A DNA stretch of 27,479 nucleotides from Eubacteriaceae bacterium UBA4266 (GCA_002396065.1 DGWE01000051.1:1-27479); one strand, 5' to 3'; shown: positions 16,001 to 22,508, counted from the stretch's first letter. Numbers and translations are program-made. Notes: generated from the sequence alone by a model not told the origin.

Positions 16001-16483
16001 CAGCATAATCGGATAGCCGGCCTTCTTGGCAAATTCAATCGCTTCTCCGTTGGAGGTAATCGGCTTTTCGACACCTGGAATCGTCGGCACCGCTACCTTG
16101 TTCGCCATTTTCTTGGACTGAATCTTATCGCCCATTTGTTCCATCATTTCGTGGGTCGGCCCAATAAAGGTCACACCAGCTTCTTCGCATTTTTTCGCGA
16201 ATTCAGCGTTTTCCGATAAAAAGCCATATCCCGGATGGATGGCGTCCGCGCCCTTTTCCAGCGCAAGGGAAATGATCTTGTCCATGTCGAGGTAAGCCTG
16301 AACCGGCCCGCCTGCAGAGTTGATCATGTACGCTTCGTCCGCCTTGGTGCGGAACAGCGACATTTCATCCTCCTGCGTGTAAATGGCAATGGTTGAAATG
16401 CCCAGCTCGTGGCAGGCACGAATAATCCGAATGGCAATTTCGCCGCGGTTGGCGATCAATACTTTTTTAAATTTCTTAATCAT
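13043..16483 (-). CDS. pyc: Pyruvate carboxylase
   Basis: Biotin-dependent carboxylation of pyruvate to oxaloacetate with ATP and bicarbonate. It is a single-chain enzyme of 1146 residues, the standard length. Domains in order are the biotin carboxylase (residues 4 to about 455; KKVLIANRGEIAIR, GGGGRGMRIV, EMNPRIQVEHTVTE), the carboxyltransferase TIM barrel from about 533 (DTTMRDAHQSLMATR, FHTHDTAGNG) with its PYC/OADA extension, and the biotin carrier domain ending the protein, with EAMKMET and biotinylated lysine near residue 1112. The start at 16483 has GAGAGGA about 8 nt ahead. It lies 83 nt after chorismate mutase with no terminator between, so read-through from the aro operon is possible. 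No strong promoter was found in that gap. Role: refilling oxaloacetate for amino acid synthesis. Confidence 0.97.
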   Translation of the reverse strand: MIKKFKKVLIANRGEIAIRIIRACHELGISTIAIYTQEDEMSLFRTKADEAYMINSAGGPVQAYLDMDKIISLALEKGADAIHPGYGFLSENAEFAKKCEEAGVTFIGPTHEMMEQMGDKIQSKKMANKVAVPTIPGVEKPITSNGEAIEFAKKAGYPIMLKAASGGGGRGMRIVREEKDLLKEYHSAVSESTKAFGDGTIFIEKYLEDPKHVEVQVLGDKYGNVVHLYERDCSIQRRNQKVIEFSPSVFLTNEQRKAICDDAIKLAKSVNYCSAGTMEFLVDKLGHHYFIEMNPRIQVEHTVTELVTGIDIVQAQILIAEGYALDSDAIQIHSQDEISTRGYAIQCRITTENPKMHFMPDTGRIDVYRTASGPGIRLDGGNGFTGSVISPYYDSLLVKCSAYGRTFEETRRKAVRALKETIISGVETNKDFLINVLEHPIFKSGSCTTKFIGDHPELFEIEDQKSPEMDTIRYFGNIVVNETFGKKPVLSEPKVPELPQGAKIQTLSGTKQILDQRGADGLVNWIKAQDRLLITDTTMRDAHQSLMATRVRTRDMDRIAADTAWYGRDLFSLEMWGGATFDVAYNFLRESPWHRLDLLREKIPNICFQMLLRGANGVGYKNYPDNVIRKFVQQSAKSGIDVFRIFDSLNWMENMKVAIEEVLKAGKVAEVAMCYTGDILDTSKTKYNLDYYVKMAHEIEKTGAHILAIKDMSALCKPQAARKLISVLKSEVKMPIHFHTHDTAGNGVAAALMAAYGGADIVDAALAGMSGLTSQPNLNSIVAALKHTPFDTELDDQDLQILSDYWTDLRPTYSKFESGLKSSSTEIYDMEIPGGQYSNLKKQVESFGLGHKFDEVKHMYKVANQLLGDIVKVTPSSKVNGDLAIFMVQNDLNADNIYEKGKALAFPNSVVDFFKGMIGQPVGGFNKRLQKIVLKGQKPITVRPGSLIPPEDFDQVRKDFKKKYDMDLDDRQLISATMYPKVYQEYLDFKQNYGDLERMESHAFFYGLREGETTEVEVGEGKKIIVTLIRVGEPDEDGERTVTFEVDGFRRQIKVQDKYSLSSQKKDRMLKADPNNPKEIGSAIPGTVLKVQVNEGDQVKKNQVLTVVEAMKMETEIVSPVDGTVDTIYVSEGQTVESGELMMKIK

Positions 16484-16566
16484 CTTGTTGTCCTCTCAAA
16501 ACGTAATGGTTCATCTTAAACATATATACCGATCATAGCGTAAAAAGTCTTGTCATTCTTTGCCAA

Positions 16567-16857
16567 TCAATGGGACTTTTCCAACCGATCAATGACATCT
16601 GCCTCGACAAGCTTGCACGTGTCCATTACAGCCTGCATAAACTGCCCGACCGCCGCCTTGATTTCCGGCTCAACCTGCGCCTGCCGCTTCGCGATCACGG
16701 TCTTCTCGCGGGTCTCGTCGAAAATCGGCAGACCGTTGGCGTGCTTGTAGCGCGCCACGTCACAAACACAGTCCAGCCTTTGTTGGAACAATGCGATCAT
16801 CTGGCGGTCGATGCGGTCGATCTCTTCCCTAATTTCGGATAAATCCAGCTCACTCAT
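16567..16857 (-). CDS. Chorismate mutase, AroQ type
   Basis: Rearranges chorismate to prephenate, the branch toward phenylalanine and tyrosine. It is a stand-alone 96-residue all-helical protein of the AroQ alpha class. The active-site residues follow the E. coli P-protein pattern shifted by one: Arg10, Arg27, Lys38, Asp47 and Arg50. No prephenate dehydratase or dehydrogenase domain is attached. The start overlaps the aroC stop region by 8 nt, so it is translationally coupled to chorismate synthase, which makes its substrate. The ribosome site (GGAGG, 13 nt away) is poorly spaced, which fits coupling. Last gene of the aro operon. Confidence 0.92.
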   Translation of the reverse strand: MSELDLSEIREEIDRIDRQMIALFQQRLDCVCDVARYKHANGLPIFDETREKTVIAKRQAQVEPEIKAAVGQFMQAVMDTCKLVEADVIDRLEKSH

Positions 16858-17944
16858 AGCGTCCGTCTGCCTCCATCATCAAATCCAGCAGACAGAGCGC
16901 CGCGGCGCTTTCGACCACCGGCAGCGCGCGGATCACGATGCACGGGTCGTGGCGCCCCTGAATGGCCAATTCGGTGTTTTCGCGCGTGGCCATATCGATA
17001 GTCGCCTGCGTCTGTGCGATCGAAGGGGTCGGCTTAAAGGCGACTCTGAATACAATAGGCATCCCATTGGTAATGCCGCCGTTGATGCCGCCGTTGTGGT
17101 TGGTCGCCGTCACGACGTGCCCGTCTTCCATTCGAAAGGCATCGTTAGCCTCGGAGCCCCGCATCCCGCTGATGTCGAAGCCGCTGCCAAAGGACACGCC
17201 CTTGACCGCGGGAATCGCAAAGAGAAACGACGCCAGCCGGCTTTCGACGTTGTCGAAAATTGGCGAGCCAAGCCCACCGGGAACGCCGGTGATATAACCC
17301 TCGACAATGCCGCCGACTGAATCCTTCTGCGCTCTGGCCTCGGTAATTTCCCGAATCATCGCCTCCTTGAGCGTCCCATCTACCACTGGAAACCCCGCGT
17401 CGGCGGATTGAAGGGCCGCGTAATCCTTTGGCCCTAAAACCGACGAATCGCGCACCTGGCCGATCTGGACGATGCGGCTGCCGACGGAAAGGGCCGGCAC
17501 CTTCTGCGCAAGAATCTGCTTGGCCACCGCGCCAGCGAAAACCATTGGCGCTGTCAGGCGGCCCGAAAAATGCCCGCCGCCGCGGTAATCCTGAAAGCCG
17601 CCGTAACGGAGAAAGGCTGTGTAGTCCGCGTGGCCCGGACGCATTTTGTTTTTCGTCTTTTCGTAATCTGACGAATGGGTATTGCCGTTTTCGATGATCC
17701 CAGTCAGCGGTGTCCCTGTCGTTTTCCCGTTAAAATAGCCCGAGACGATCCGCACTCGGTCCGCTTCCTTCCTCGGCGTCGCCAAGTCCTTGCCGCGGGC
17801 TGACCGGCGGTCCATCTCTGCGGCAATTTGAGCTTCGTCAATGGTGAAGCCCGACGGCAGGCCGTCAATGACGGCGCCGATCATCGGGCCGTGGGATTCT
17901 CCGAAAATCGATAAATGGATATGCTGTCCCCAACAGGATGTCAT
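16850..17944 (-). CDS. aroC: Chorismate synthase
   Basis: Converts 5-enolpyruvylshikimate 3-phosphate to chorismate by anti-1,4 elimination, needing reduced FMN. At 364 residues it is full length. Signatures include IFGESHGPMIGAVIDG near the N-terminus, MDRRSARGK, MRPGHADYTAF and YRGGGHFSGRLTAPMV (about residues 102-133), GMRGSEANDAF, and NGGINGGITNGMPIVFRVAF. The ATG is embedded in the aroA stop (ATGA, 4-nt overlap), with GGAGG 9 nt ahead inside aroA. It sits between aroA and chorismate mutase, which supply its substrate and use its product. Confidence 0.97.
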   Translation of the reverse strand: MTSCWGQHIHLSIFGESHGPMIGAVIDGLPSGFTIDEAQIAAEMDRRSARGKDLATPRKEADRVRIVSGYFNGKTTGTPLTGIIENGNTHSSDYEKTKNKMRPGHADYTAFLRYGGFQDYRGGGHFSGRLTAPMVFAGAVAKQILAQKVPALSVGSRIVQIGQVRDSSVLGPKDYAALQSADAGFPVVDGTLKEAMIREITEARAQKDSVGGIVEGYITGVPGGLGSPIFDNVESRLASFLFAIPAVKGVSFGSGFDISGMRGSEANDAFRMEDGHVVTATNHNGGINGGITNGMPIVFRVAFKPTPSIAQTQATIDMATRENTELAIQGRHDPCIVIRALPVVESAAALCLLDLMMEADGRYE

Positions 17945-19215
17945 GCTGTTTGTCCTCCGTTTTGTCTAAAATCCTGCCAAAAATCCGGATATGATTTGCG
18001 CACGGCCTCCGCGCCGTGAATGGTCAGCGGGTCACTGCAGCATTCGCTCGCAGCGGCGGCCGCCATCGCGATGCGGTGATCGTTGACGGCGTCGATCTCA
18101 CCGCCTTTGAGCTGCCCTGCGCCCCAGATCGTCATCCCGTCCGGCGCTTCTTCAACCCGCACGCCCAAACGCGTCAGCAAATCGGCCATCGCGCTCAGCC
18201 GGTCCGATTCCTTGAGCCGCAGACGCCCCGCGCCCAAAATTCGACTCCGGCCTTCCGCCGTCGCCGCAAGCACCGCCAAAATCGGCATCAGATCCGGACA
18301 TTGGGATACGTCCATGTCGATGCCGTGGCGCGCGGACGGCTTAGCGACCCAGGCGCCGTCCTGCCAGTCAATCTGACCGCCCATCTGTCGAATCAATGGG
18401 ATGATCGCCGCGTCACCCTGAAGGGAGGTTTTCGGCAGATTTTCACAACGCATCGCTTTGCCGTTAACGCCAAAGGCAAACCAGAACGCTGCCTGAGAAT
18501 AATCGCCCTCGACGCTGAAGTCCGCCGGCTTGTAATGCTGTCCCCCTGGAATCGCGTAGAACCGGCCATCCTCCGAGACATCGATGGTGATGCCATAATA
18601 TTTCAACACACCGAGAGTCAGGTCGACATAAGGGCGGGACTCGAGCGCTGTTGTAATGCGCAGCGTCGACAGCCCGTTTAACAGCGGCAGTGCGAAAAGC
18701 AGACCGCTGATGAATTGCGACGAGACGTCGCCCGGCATGGTGTAATCGCCGGGTTTCAGCGCCCCGCTCAAGGTCAGCGGCAGCGCGTCATCACCCGCCG
18801 TCTGCCAGTTGATTTGTGAAGCGTTAAAAATCGGCCGATAGGGCTCGAGGGGCCGCTTCGGCAGCCTTCCCCGCCCTGTTAACGTCACCTCCGCAGCGTT
18901 GAGAGCCGCCAGCGGCATCAGAAAACGGACCGTCGAGCCCGATTCGTGGCAGTCAAGCGTGACATGATCGGCTGAGGGTCTGCCACAGCCGATCATTTTG
19001 AGCTTCGAGCCGTCTTCATTTAATTTTTCAATTTTTGCGCCGAAGGCCTCAAGTACGTCGCAGGTCGCCACAATGTCCTCGGAGACGAGCAAATGATCGA
19101 GCACGCTTTCGCCGTCAGCCAGCGCCGCGCAGATCAGTGCCCGATGGCTGAGGCTTTTAGAAGGCGGCACCTGCACCGTCCCACCGATTGGGTGGGGTTG
19201 TATCGTGATATCCAT
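17941..19215 (-). CDS. aroA: 3-phosphoshikimate 1-carboxyvinyltransferase (EPSP synthase)
   Basis: Transfers the enolpyruvyl group of PEP to shikimate 3-phosphate. At 424 residues it has the usual length for the two-domain fold. Landmarks are PSKSLSHRALI (about 18-28), HESGSTVRFLMPLAAL (about 90-105), LTGRGRLPKRP, PGDVSSQFISGLLFALPLL, and RLKESDRLSAM followed by DHRIAMAAA in the C-terminal half, all active-site segments. The PEP-site loop reads ESGSTVRF where many enzymes have NSGT or GNAGTA, so it is not the E. coli-type loop. It starts 13 nt after aroB with only a weak CAGG ahead, consistent with translational coupling. Confidence 0.97.
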   Translation of the reverse strand: MDITIQPHPIGGTVQVPPSKSLSHRALICAALADGESVLDHLLVSEDIVATCDVLEAFGAKIEKLNEDGSKLKMIGCGRPSADHVTLDCHESGSTVRFLMPLAALNAAEVTLTGRGRLPKRPLEPYRPIFNASQINWQTAGDDALPLTLSGALKPGDYTMPGDVSSQFISGLLFALPLLNGLSTLRITTALESRPYVDLTLGVLKYYGITIDVSEDGRFYAIPGGQHYKPADFSVEGDYSQAAFWFAFGVNGKAMRCENLPKTSLQGDAAIIPLIRQMGGQIDWQDGAWVAKPSARHGIDMDVSQCPDLMPILAVLAATAEGRSRILGAGRLRLKESDRLSAMADLLTRLGVRVEEAPDGMTIWGAGQLKGGEIDAVNDHRIAMAAAAASECCSDPLTIHGAEAVRKSYPDFWQDFRQNGGQTA

Positions 19216-19228
19216 CGATATGCCTGGC

Positions 19229-20347
19229 TTAAGCCTGTTCGTCGGTCAGCGGCGCCGGCATTTCCGATTCAACCGCGTCGGGGGTGAACAAATCGATGGC
19301 TTTATCCTTCTGGACGCGCACAATTTCCGCAGTGCCGATTCGCGGCATGACGCAGACGTTCAAAATATCCCCAGTGAATTTCTTGTCGTGCATGACGATG
19401 TCCTGAACTCGGTTCAAATCCATGTCGGGCATATCGATGGGCAGCCCGTATTTGATGAGCATTTTGCCAAGATTGTCCAAATCTTCCTGAGACGTGATGC
19501 CTTCGCGCACGCTCATCTTCGTAATGTTGTACATCCCGACGGCGACGCCTTCACCGTGGGAATAACCTTCGTAGCCAAAGTAGTTTTCAATAACGTGACC
19601 GATGGTGTGGCCGAAATTCAAAATGCGGCGCACGCCCGATTCCTTTTCATCTTCTTCGACGATGTTGCGTTTGATCTGCAGACATTTGGCGACAATGTCT
19701 TCCATGTCGGCCTGCAGGTCTTCCTGATACTGGTAGCCGGCGAGGCGGACGAAGAGCTTGCTCGAGGCAATGCAGCCGTATTTGATAACTTCGGCCATGC
19801 CGTCGATGAAGTAGCGGTCTTCCAGCGTCGTCAAACATTCAGGGTCGACAAAAACAGCCTGTGCTGGGTAAAAGGCGCCGACCAAATTCTTTCCGACGTC
19901 CAAATCGACACCGGTCTTGCTGCCGACGGAGCTGTCCGTCATCGCGATGAGCGAGGTCGGAATCTGGAAGAAATCGATGCCGCGCATGTATGTTGCTGCC
20001 GCAAAACCAGCCAAATCGCCGACGACGCCGCCGCCCAGGGCAACAATGGCGTCAGAACGGGTCAAATTGAATTCGGCGAGCTTGTAATAAATGCTTTCGA
20101 CTTGACTTAAATTTTTCGACGCTTCTCCCGCTGGGATTACGATCGAATACACATTGCCGCCGAAAGATTTCAGCTGCTGCACGACCAGGCGCAGATAATG
20201 GCTGGCGACATTTTTATCCGTAATGATCACAATGGCGTTGTATTTTGCAAATTGGTCTTTTAATTCGTAAAGATGTTCACGCAGGCCATTGTGAATGTAA
20301 ATTTCTGTTTTGTGGCTCGACTCGACAGAGCAGGTTAATTTTTTCAT
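19229..20347 (-). CDS. aroB: 3-dehydroquinate synthase
   Basis: Cyclises DAHP to 3-dehydroquinate with NAD+ and a divalent metal, the second shikimate step. It has 372 residues. Motifs are VIPAGEASKNL, the glycine-rich ALGGGVVGDLAGFAAATYMRG, PTSLIAMTDSSVGSKTGVD, AEVIKYG (metal glutamate) and NFGHTIGHVIE plus YSHGEGVAVGM (metal histidines). First gene of the operon: AAGGAGA lies 8 nt before the ATG and a good promoter lies 65 nt upstream. aroK, aroE and a dehydroquinase are absent from the group, so steps 3 to 5 must be encoded elsewhere. Confidence 0.97.
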   Translation of the reverse strand: MKKLTCSVESSHKTEIYIHNGLREHLYELKDQFAKYNAIVIITDKNVASHYLRLVVQQLKSFGGNVYSIVIPAGEASKNLSQVESIYYKLAEFNLTRSDAIVALGGGVVGDLAGFAAATYMRGIDFFQIPTSLIAMTDSSVGSKTGVDLDVGKNLVGAFYPAQAVFVDPECLTTLEDRYFIDGMAEVIKYGCIASSKLFVRLAGYQYQEDLQADMEDIVAKCLQIKRNIVEEDEKESGVRRILNFGHTIGHVIENYFGYEGYSHGEGVAVGMYNITKMSVREGITSQEDLDNLGKMLIKYGLPIDMPDMDLNRVQDIVMHDKKFTGDILNVCVMPRIGTAEIVRVQKDKAIDLFTPDAVESEMPAPLTDEQA

Positions 20348-20411
20348 GGATCAGTTCTCCTTTATTTTTAAGGGCTCGTAGCATCCCGCCCAATTGATCA
20401 TAATTGTAAAT

Positions 20412-20448
20412 ATTATAGACGATTTTTTTGTGGAGTTCAATTTGAACT
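20412..20448 (-). promoter_or_regulatory. aro operon promoter with overlapping palindrome
   Basis: On the minus strand TTGAAC (20435-20440) and TATAAT (20412-20417) are 17 nt apart. The -35 box is half of a perfect 15-nt palindrome, AGTTCAA-T-TTGAACT (20434-20448). A repressor bound there would block the promoter, but no regulator is visible in the window and the palindrome may be chance. Confidence 0.75.
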
Positions 20449-20490
20449 TGAGTCCCGCCTAGATAATTTAATAAAATCTTATAAAAATTC

Positions 20491-20519
20491 TTGACAATTG
20501 TTTGTAATTACGTTAATAT
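20491..20519 (+). promoter_or_regulatory. tRNA-Ala promoter
   Basis: TTGACA (20491-20496), 17-nt spacer, TAATAT (20514-20519); the start would lie about 10 nt before the mature tRNA. Confidence 0.75.
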
Positions 20520-20535
20520 AATTATCGTTCCTTTT

Positions 20536-20611
20536 GGGGGTGTGGCGCAGTTGGGAGCGCGTTTGAATGGCATTCAAAAGGCCAGGGGTTCGAATCCCCT
20601 CATCTCCACCA
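20536..20611 (+). tRNA. tRNA-Ala (anticodon GGC)
   Basis: 76 nt with a complete cloverleaf. Acceptor GGGGGTG pairs with CATCTCC, including G3-U70, the alanine identity pair. The D arm is GCGC/GCGC. Anticodon stem TTTGA/TCAAA holds loop ATGGCAT with anticodon GGC at 34-36. The T arm is AGGGG-TTCGAAT-CCCCT, the discriminator is A and the CCA is encoded. A prophage remnant begins about 70 nt downstream, so its 3' end is a probable phage attachment site; I found no second copy of the tRNA 3' end in the window. Confidence 0.96.
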
Positions 20612-20623
20612 TTTGAATTTATT

Positions 20624-20657
20624 GAGAATCGCTAAATTTAGCGGTTCTCTTTTTTTT
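20624..20657 (+). terminator. Terminator of tRNA-Ala
   Basis: Inverted repeat GAGAATCGCTAAA/TTTAGCGGTTCTC (20624-20636/20637-20649, one U-G pair) followed directly by eight T. Confidence 0.88.
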
Positions 20658-20665
20658 ACAAAGCC

Positions 20666-20953
20666 TCAAAATCTTATTTCTCTACAGTTCTTTACCGAAA
20701 AGTGTCGTAAATTTGTCGTAAAAATCTGATTCGCATCTTCCATGTCGTCGTAGTCCTTGAAGCCGTCGATCGTGGTGTTGGCTGTCTTCAGCTGTTCTTG
20801 TGTCTGCTTCAATTCTTCCTGTGTTGTCGCCAAGTTCTGCTTAGTCGTCTCCAGTTCGGCCTTCGCGGCATTGATATCCTTGCCGTTTTCTGCCATGATC
20901 TTGTTGATCACTTCCTTGTCGAGTCCGAGGTCCTTCAAAAATTCTGTTTTCAT
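20666..20953 (-). pseudogene. Phage scaffold protein (gp20-like), 3'-truncated and fused
   Basis: Residues 1 to about 72 match the N-terminal part of phage GP20-type minor structural/scaffold proteins: MKTEFLKDLGLDKEVINKIM, then a coiled coil of TTKQNLATTQEELKQTQEQL type, ending GFKDYDDME. Such proteins are usually about 180-200 residues; here homology stops after about 72 and an unrelated 23-residue tail follows to the stop at 20666. In another frame the tail DNA reads as an integrase-like C-terminus, so the break is a deletion junction near 20735. AAAGGAACGCAT precedes the ATG, so the short protein may still be made. It would lack the C-terminal region expected to contact the capsid. Confidence 0.8.
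20682..20729 (-). pseudogene. Probable 3' end of a phage integrase gene
   Basis: Out of frame with the scaffold fusion, these bases encode SDFYDKFTTLFGKEL followed by a stop, resembling the C-terminal tail of tyrosine integrases of Gram-positive phages. The position, 71 nt from the 3' end of a tRNA gene, is where a tRNA-integrating phage often carries its int gene. Only 15 codons remain, so identity is a guess from composition and place. Confidence 0.4.
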
Positions 20954-21051
20954 ATGCGTTCCTTTCTCCGCTGTTAGGTTGTTTTTTAGGTGCTTTTACC
21001 ATCGCACCAGCGGTTTGCATTTTTAGGTCTGCCGACCAGTTTGTGACAATT

Positions 21052-21071
21052 AAAAAACGCCCAAAGGCGTT
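21052..21071 (-). terminator. Terminator after the 39-residue membrane peptide gene
   Basis: AACGCC/GGCGTT (21056-21061/21066-21071), 4-nt loop, followed on the minus strand by six T; 11 nt past the stop codon. Confidence 0.75.
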
Positions 21072-21082
21072 GGGGAAATTTC

Positions 21083-21202
21083 TTATTCGTTGTTCTTCAC
21101 TTTATCGATCGCGGTCGCGACGATCGTCACGATCATCGCCGCCACAAATTCGATCACTTTCGCCGTGAGCATCGCCGCGACGATTGTCCAGAATAGTTTC
21201 AT
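21083..21202 (-). CDS. Small hydrophobic phage-type protein, 39 residues
   Basis: Encodes MKLFWTIVAAMLTAKVIEFV and a further hydrophobic stretch ending AIDKVKNNE. It is probably one long or two short membrane helices with a charged C-terminus. AAGAGG lies 6 nt before the ATG and a terminator follows closely, so it looks like a real gene. Small membrane proteins are common in phage cargo, and I cannot assign a role. Holin-like activity is possible but unsupported. Confidence 0.6.
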   Translation of the reverse strand: MKLFWTIVAAMLTAKVIEFVAAMIVTIVATAIDKVKNNE

Positions 21203-21211
21203 AATTACCTC

Positions 21212-21481
21212 TTAAATAGACCTAGTACCGGCTTCTATTTCATGTTCATTTGGCAAGTCCATACGATCAAGTTCTCGTATTGCACGTTTTTCTAATATTT
21301 CTATGTATTTGAGCATGATTTTCGCTTGCTGATAGTACAAATCATCTTCACCGCGATCTATGAAATAGCGTTTCTTTTTTTGTAATTTCTTATAGCGAAT
21401 AACGAGTTGACAATACTCTGCCAATAATCTTCGTTGATAATCATCGCTTAACATAGCTTTTACAGTATCTCGTAATTCCAT
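21212..21481 (-). CDS. Small phage protein resembling the crAss001_48-related family
   Basis: 89 residues, helical and highly charged. The pattern RLLAEYCQLVIRYKKLQKK, then a gap, then QQAKIMLKYIEILEKRAI resembles the small crAss001_48-related proteins seen in many Firmicutes phages, whose function is unknown. ATG at 21481 is used because AGGAGG stands 7 nt ahead; an in-frame start at 21502 lies before the ribosome site. It follows the terminator at 21508-21532, so it needs its own promoter or read-through. It may belong to the original phage rather than the inserted cargo. Confidence 0.65.
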   Translation of the reverse strand: MELRDTVKAMLSDDYQRRLLAEYCQLVIRYKKLQKKKRYFIDRGEDDLYYQQAKIMLKYIEILEKRAIRELDRMDLPNEHEIEAGTRSI

Positions 21482-21495
21482 TAGTGTTCCTCCTG

Positions 21496-21515
21496 CTTTC
21501 AAGCACTAAAAAAGC
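21496..21515 (+). repeat. Direct repeat copy 1 at a cargo boundary
   Basis: CTTTCAAGCACTAAAAAAGC matches the copy at 22181-22200 with one mismatch. Each copy overlaps the T-run end of a terminator, and together they bracket the orphan HExxH gene and its 49-residue neighbour. Confidence 0.7.
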
Positions 21516-21532
21516 GACCCTCTCGGATCGCT
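21508..21532 (-). terminator. Terminator of the second cargo unit
   Basis: AGCGATCC-GAGA-GGGTCGCT on the minus strand (21525-21532/21513-21520) followed by six T, 18 nt past the 49-residue gene. Confidence 0.8.
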
Positions 21533-21549
21533 GAAAATCAATTCTGTAC

Positions 21550-21699
21550 TTACTGTTCTAAACTCCAGTAATATTTTTTAACTTTTTCGAAAGCTTCTTT
21601 TGCTTCAGGCGTTGGATTAACTAATTTTGCGCCTTTCATATATGGTTTGTAAATTTTTTCCGCTTCTTTAATTTCTTCAGGAATTTCAAGCGGCCACAT
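21550..21699 (-). CDS. 49-residue protein, possible immunity partner
   Basis: Encodes a soluble, lysine- and glutamate-rich peptide beginning MWPLEIPEEIKEAEKIYKPY and ending KKYYWSLEQ. The ribosome site AAGGGGG lies 7 nt before the ATG and a terminator follows. It starts 12 nt after the HExxH protein gene, a tight pairing that recalls toxin/immunity gene order. It has no recognisable family. The partnership is inferred only from position, and the protein is short for an immunity factor. Confidence 0.6.
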   Translation of the reverse strand: MWPLEIPEEIKEAEKIYKPYMKGAKLVNPTPEAKEAFEKVKKYYWSLEQ

Positions 21700-21711
21700 A
21701 TTTATTCCCCC

Positions 21712-22128
21712 TTATTTTCGTTTATGCGTCATGTATTCAGCTTCAACTTCATCGAACCTTCCGAGACTATACATTTTACTAGCATATGGACTAATGTTAT
21801 CTACATTTTCTGCATTTACGCCCGCTTTGTCAAGCCGTTTTTTGCTCTTTTGGCAAGTATATTTTATATATTCTTTATTTTCTTTTTCAGAATCTATTGT
21901 ATTTCCACGGCTTTTATATTCTATAGCTTGTTTCAGATGAACATTTTCATGAAATTCAACATCTCCTTGTTTCAAGCCTTCTGTTTCAAGTATTTCTTTG
22001 TTAGAAATTTCATTTGAATAAAAGCTAGTGTTAGTTATTGCCCTATATTTTCCCAAAGTCTTCAACTCATTAGCATTTGAAATAACAACATCTGGCTTTT
22101 GCTCATTAGGAATATTTAATTCTCTCAA
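21712..22128 (-). CDS. Orphan HExxH protein, possible displaced toxin domain
   Basis: 138 residues, AT-rich gene. HENVH at residues 60-64 fits the zinc-metallopeptidase HExxH motif, and acidic residues near the C-terminus (DEVEAEYMTH, about 126-135) could supply a third ligand. I know no family for it. The start is TTG at 22128 with AAGGAAG 7 nt ahead; the frame is open only four codons further up. It has no signal sequence and no delivery domain. Standing right after a capsid-toxin/immunity pair, with its own small partner gene, it looks like the orphan C-terminal toxin tips found behind polymorphic toxin genes. An alternative is an ordinary phage protein with an accidental HExxH. Confidence 0.6.
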   Translation of the reverse strand: MRELNIPNEQKPDVVISNANELKTLGKYRAITNTSFYSNEISNKEILETEGLKQGDVEFHENVHLKQAIEYKSRGNTIDSEKENKEYIKYTCQKSKKRLDKAGVNAENVDNISPYASKMYSLGRFDEVEAEYMTHKRK

Positions 22129-22180
22129 ATTTTCTTCCTTTCAACCTCTTACTAAGCCCCTACTAACCCCTTGGTAAGTC

Positions 22181-22200
22181 CTTTCAGGCACTAAAAAAGC
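22181..22200 (+). repeat. Direct repeat copy 2 at a cargo boundary
   Basis: CTTTCAGGCACTAAAAAAGC, 19 of 20 identical to 21496-21515 and in the same orientation, again at the end of a terminator. The 685-nt spacing contains one gene pair plus terminator. Confidence 0.7.
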
Positions 22201-22216
22201 ACGGTCGCCCGTGCTT
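22193..22216 (-). terminator. Terminator of the capsid-toxin/immunity unit
   Basis: AAGCACGG-GCGA-CCGTGCTT (22209-22216/22197-22204) followed by six T on the minus strand, 10 nt past the immunity candidate. Confidence 0.85.
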
Positions 22217-22225
22217 AAATTGAAT

Positions 22226-22492
22226 TTAATGACATTCTTCTGATGCTAAAAAAATATCGTAGGCCATTTCTAATTCTTCACCAATTCGATTGATATTTCC
22301 GTCCTCATCCATTCCCTTTTCTGCGACGAGATTAGAAACAGCAGCTCCAAACAGTCTTCTATTATTGATTCCAATTGTTTGTTTATCATCATCAAATTGA
22401 ACATTTAATATTCCTTCTTTGGAATAATAATTTGACCAATTATATTTCTTTAAGATATTGTATTCAAAGCTTTGTAATTTTTTATATAACAT
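22226..22492 (-). CDS. Candidate immunity protein for the capsid-borne toxin domain
   Basis: 88 residues from ATG 22492, preceded by AAAGAGG. A TTG start at 22501 would sit on the ribosome site. The N-terminal half is lysine- and tyrosine-rich (LYKKLQSFEYNILKKYNWSN) and the C-terminal half is acidic (MDEDGNINRIGEELEMAYDI), with no membrane segment. No named family recognised. It lies 16 nt after the minor capsid gene, its ribosome site directly behind that stop codon, with the same AT-rich composition as the toxin-like domain. That is how immunity genes lie behind polymorphic toxins. Immunity function is inferred from position. Confidence 0.68.
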   Translation of the reverse strand: MLYKKLQSFEYNILKKYNWSNYYSKEGILNVQFDDDKQTIGINNRRLFGAAVSNLVAEKGMDEDGNINRIGEELEMAYDIFLASEECH

Positions 22493-22508
22493 TTTATACA
22501 ACCTCTTT

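Noticed and set aside
20986..21050. Minus-strand frame ending CHKLVGRPKNANRWCDGKST, with two Cys
   Set aside because: Looks like the end of a small zinc-binding phage protein, but it has no start codon and emerges from a terminator hairpin. A decayed gene end at most.
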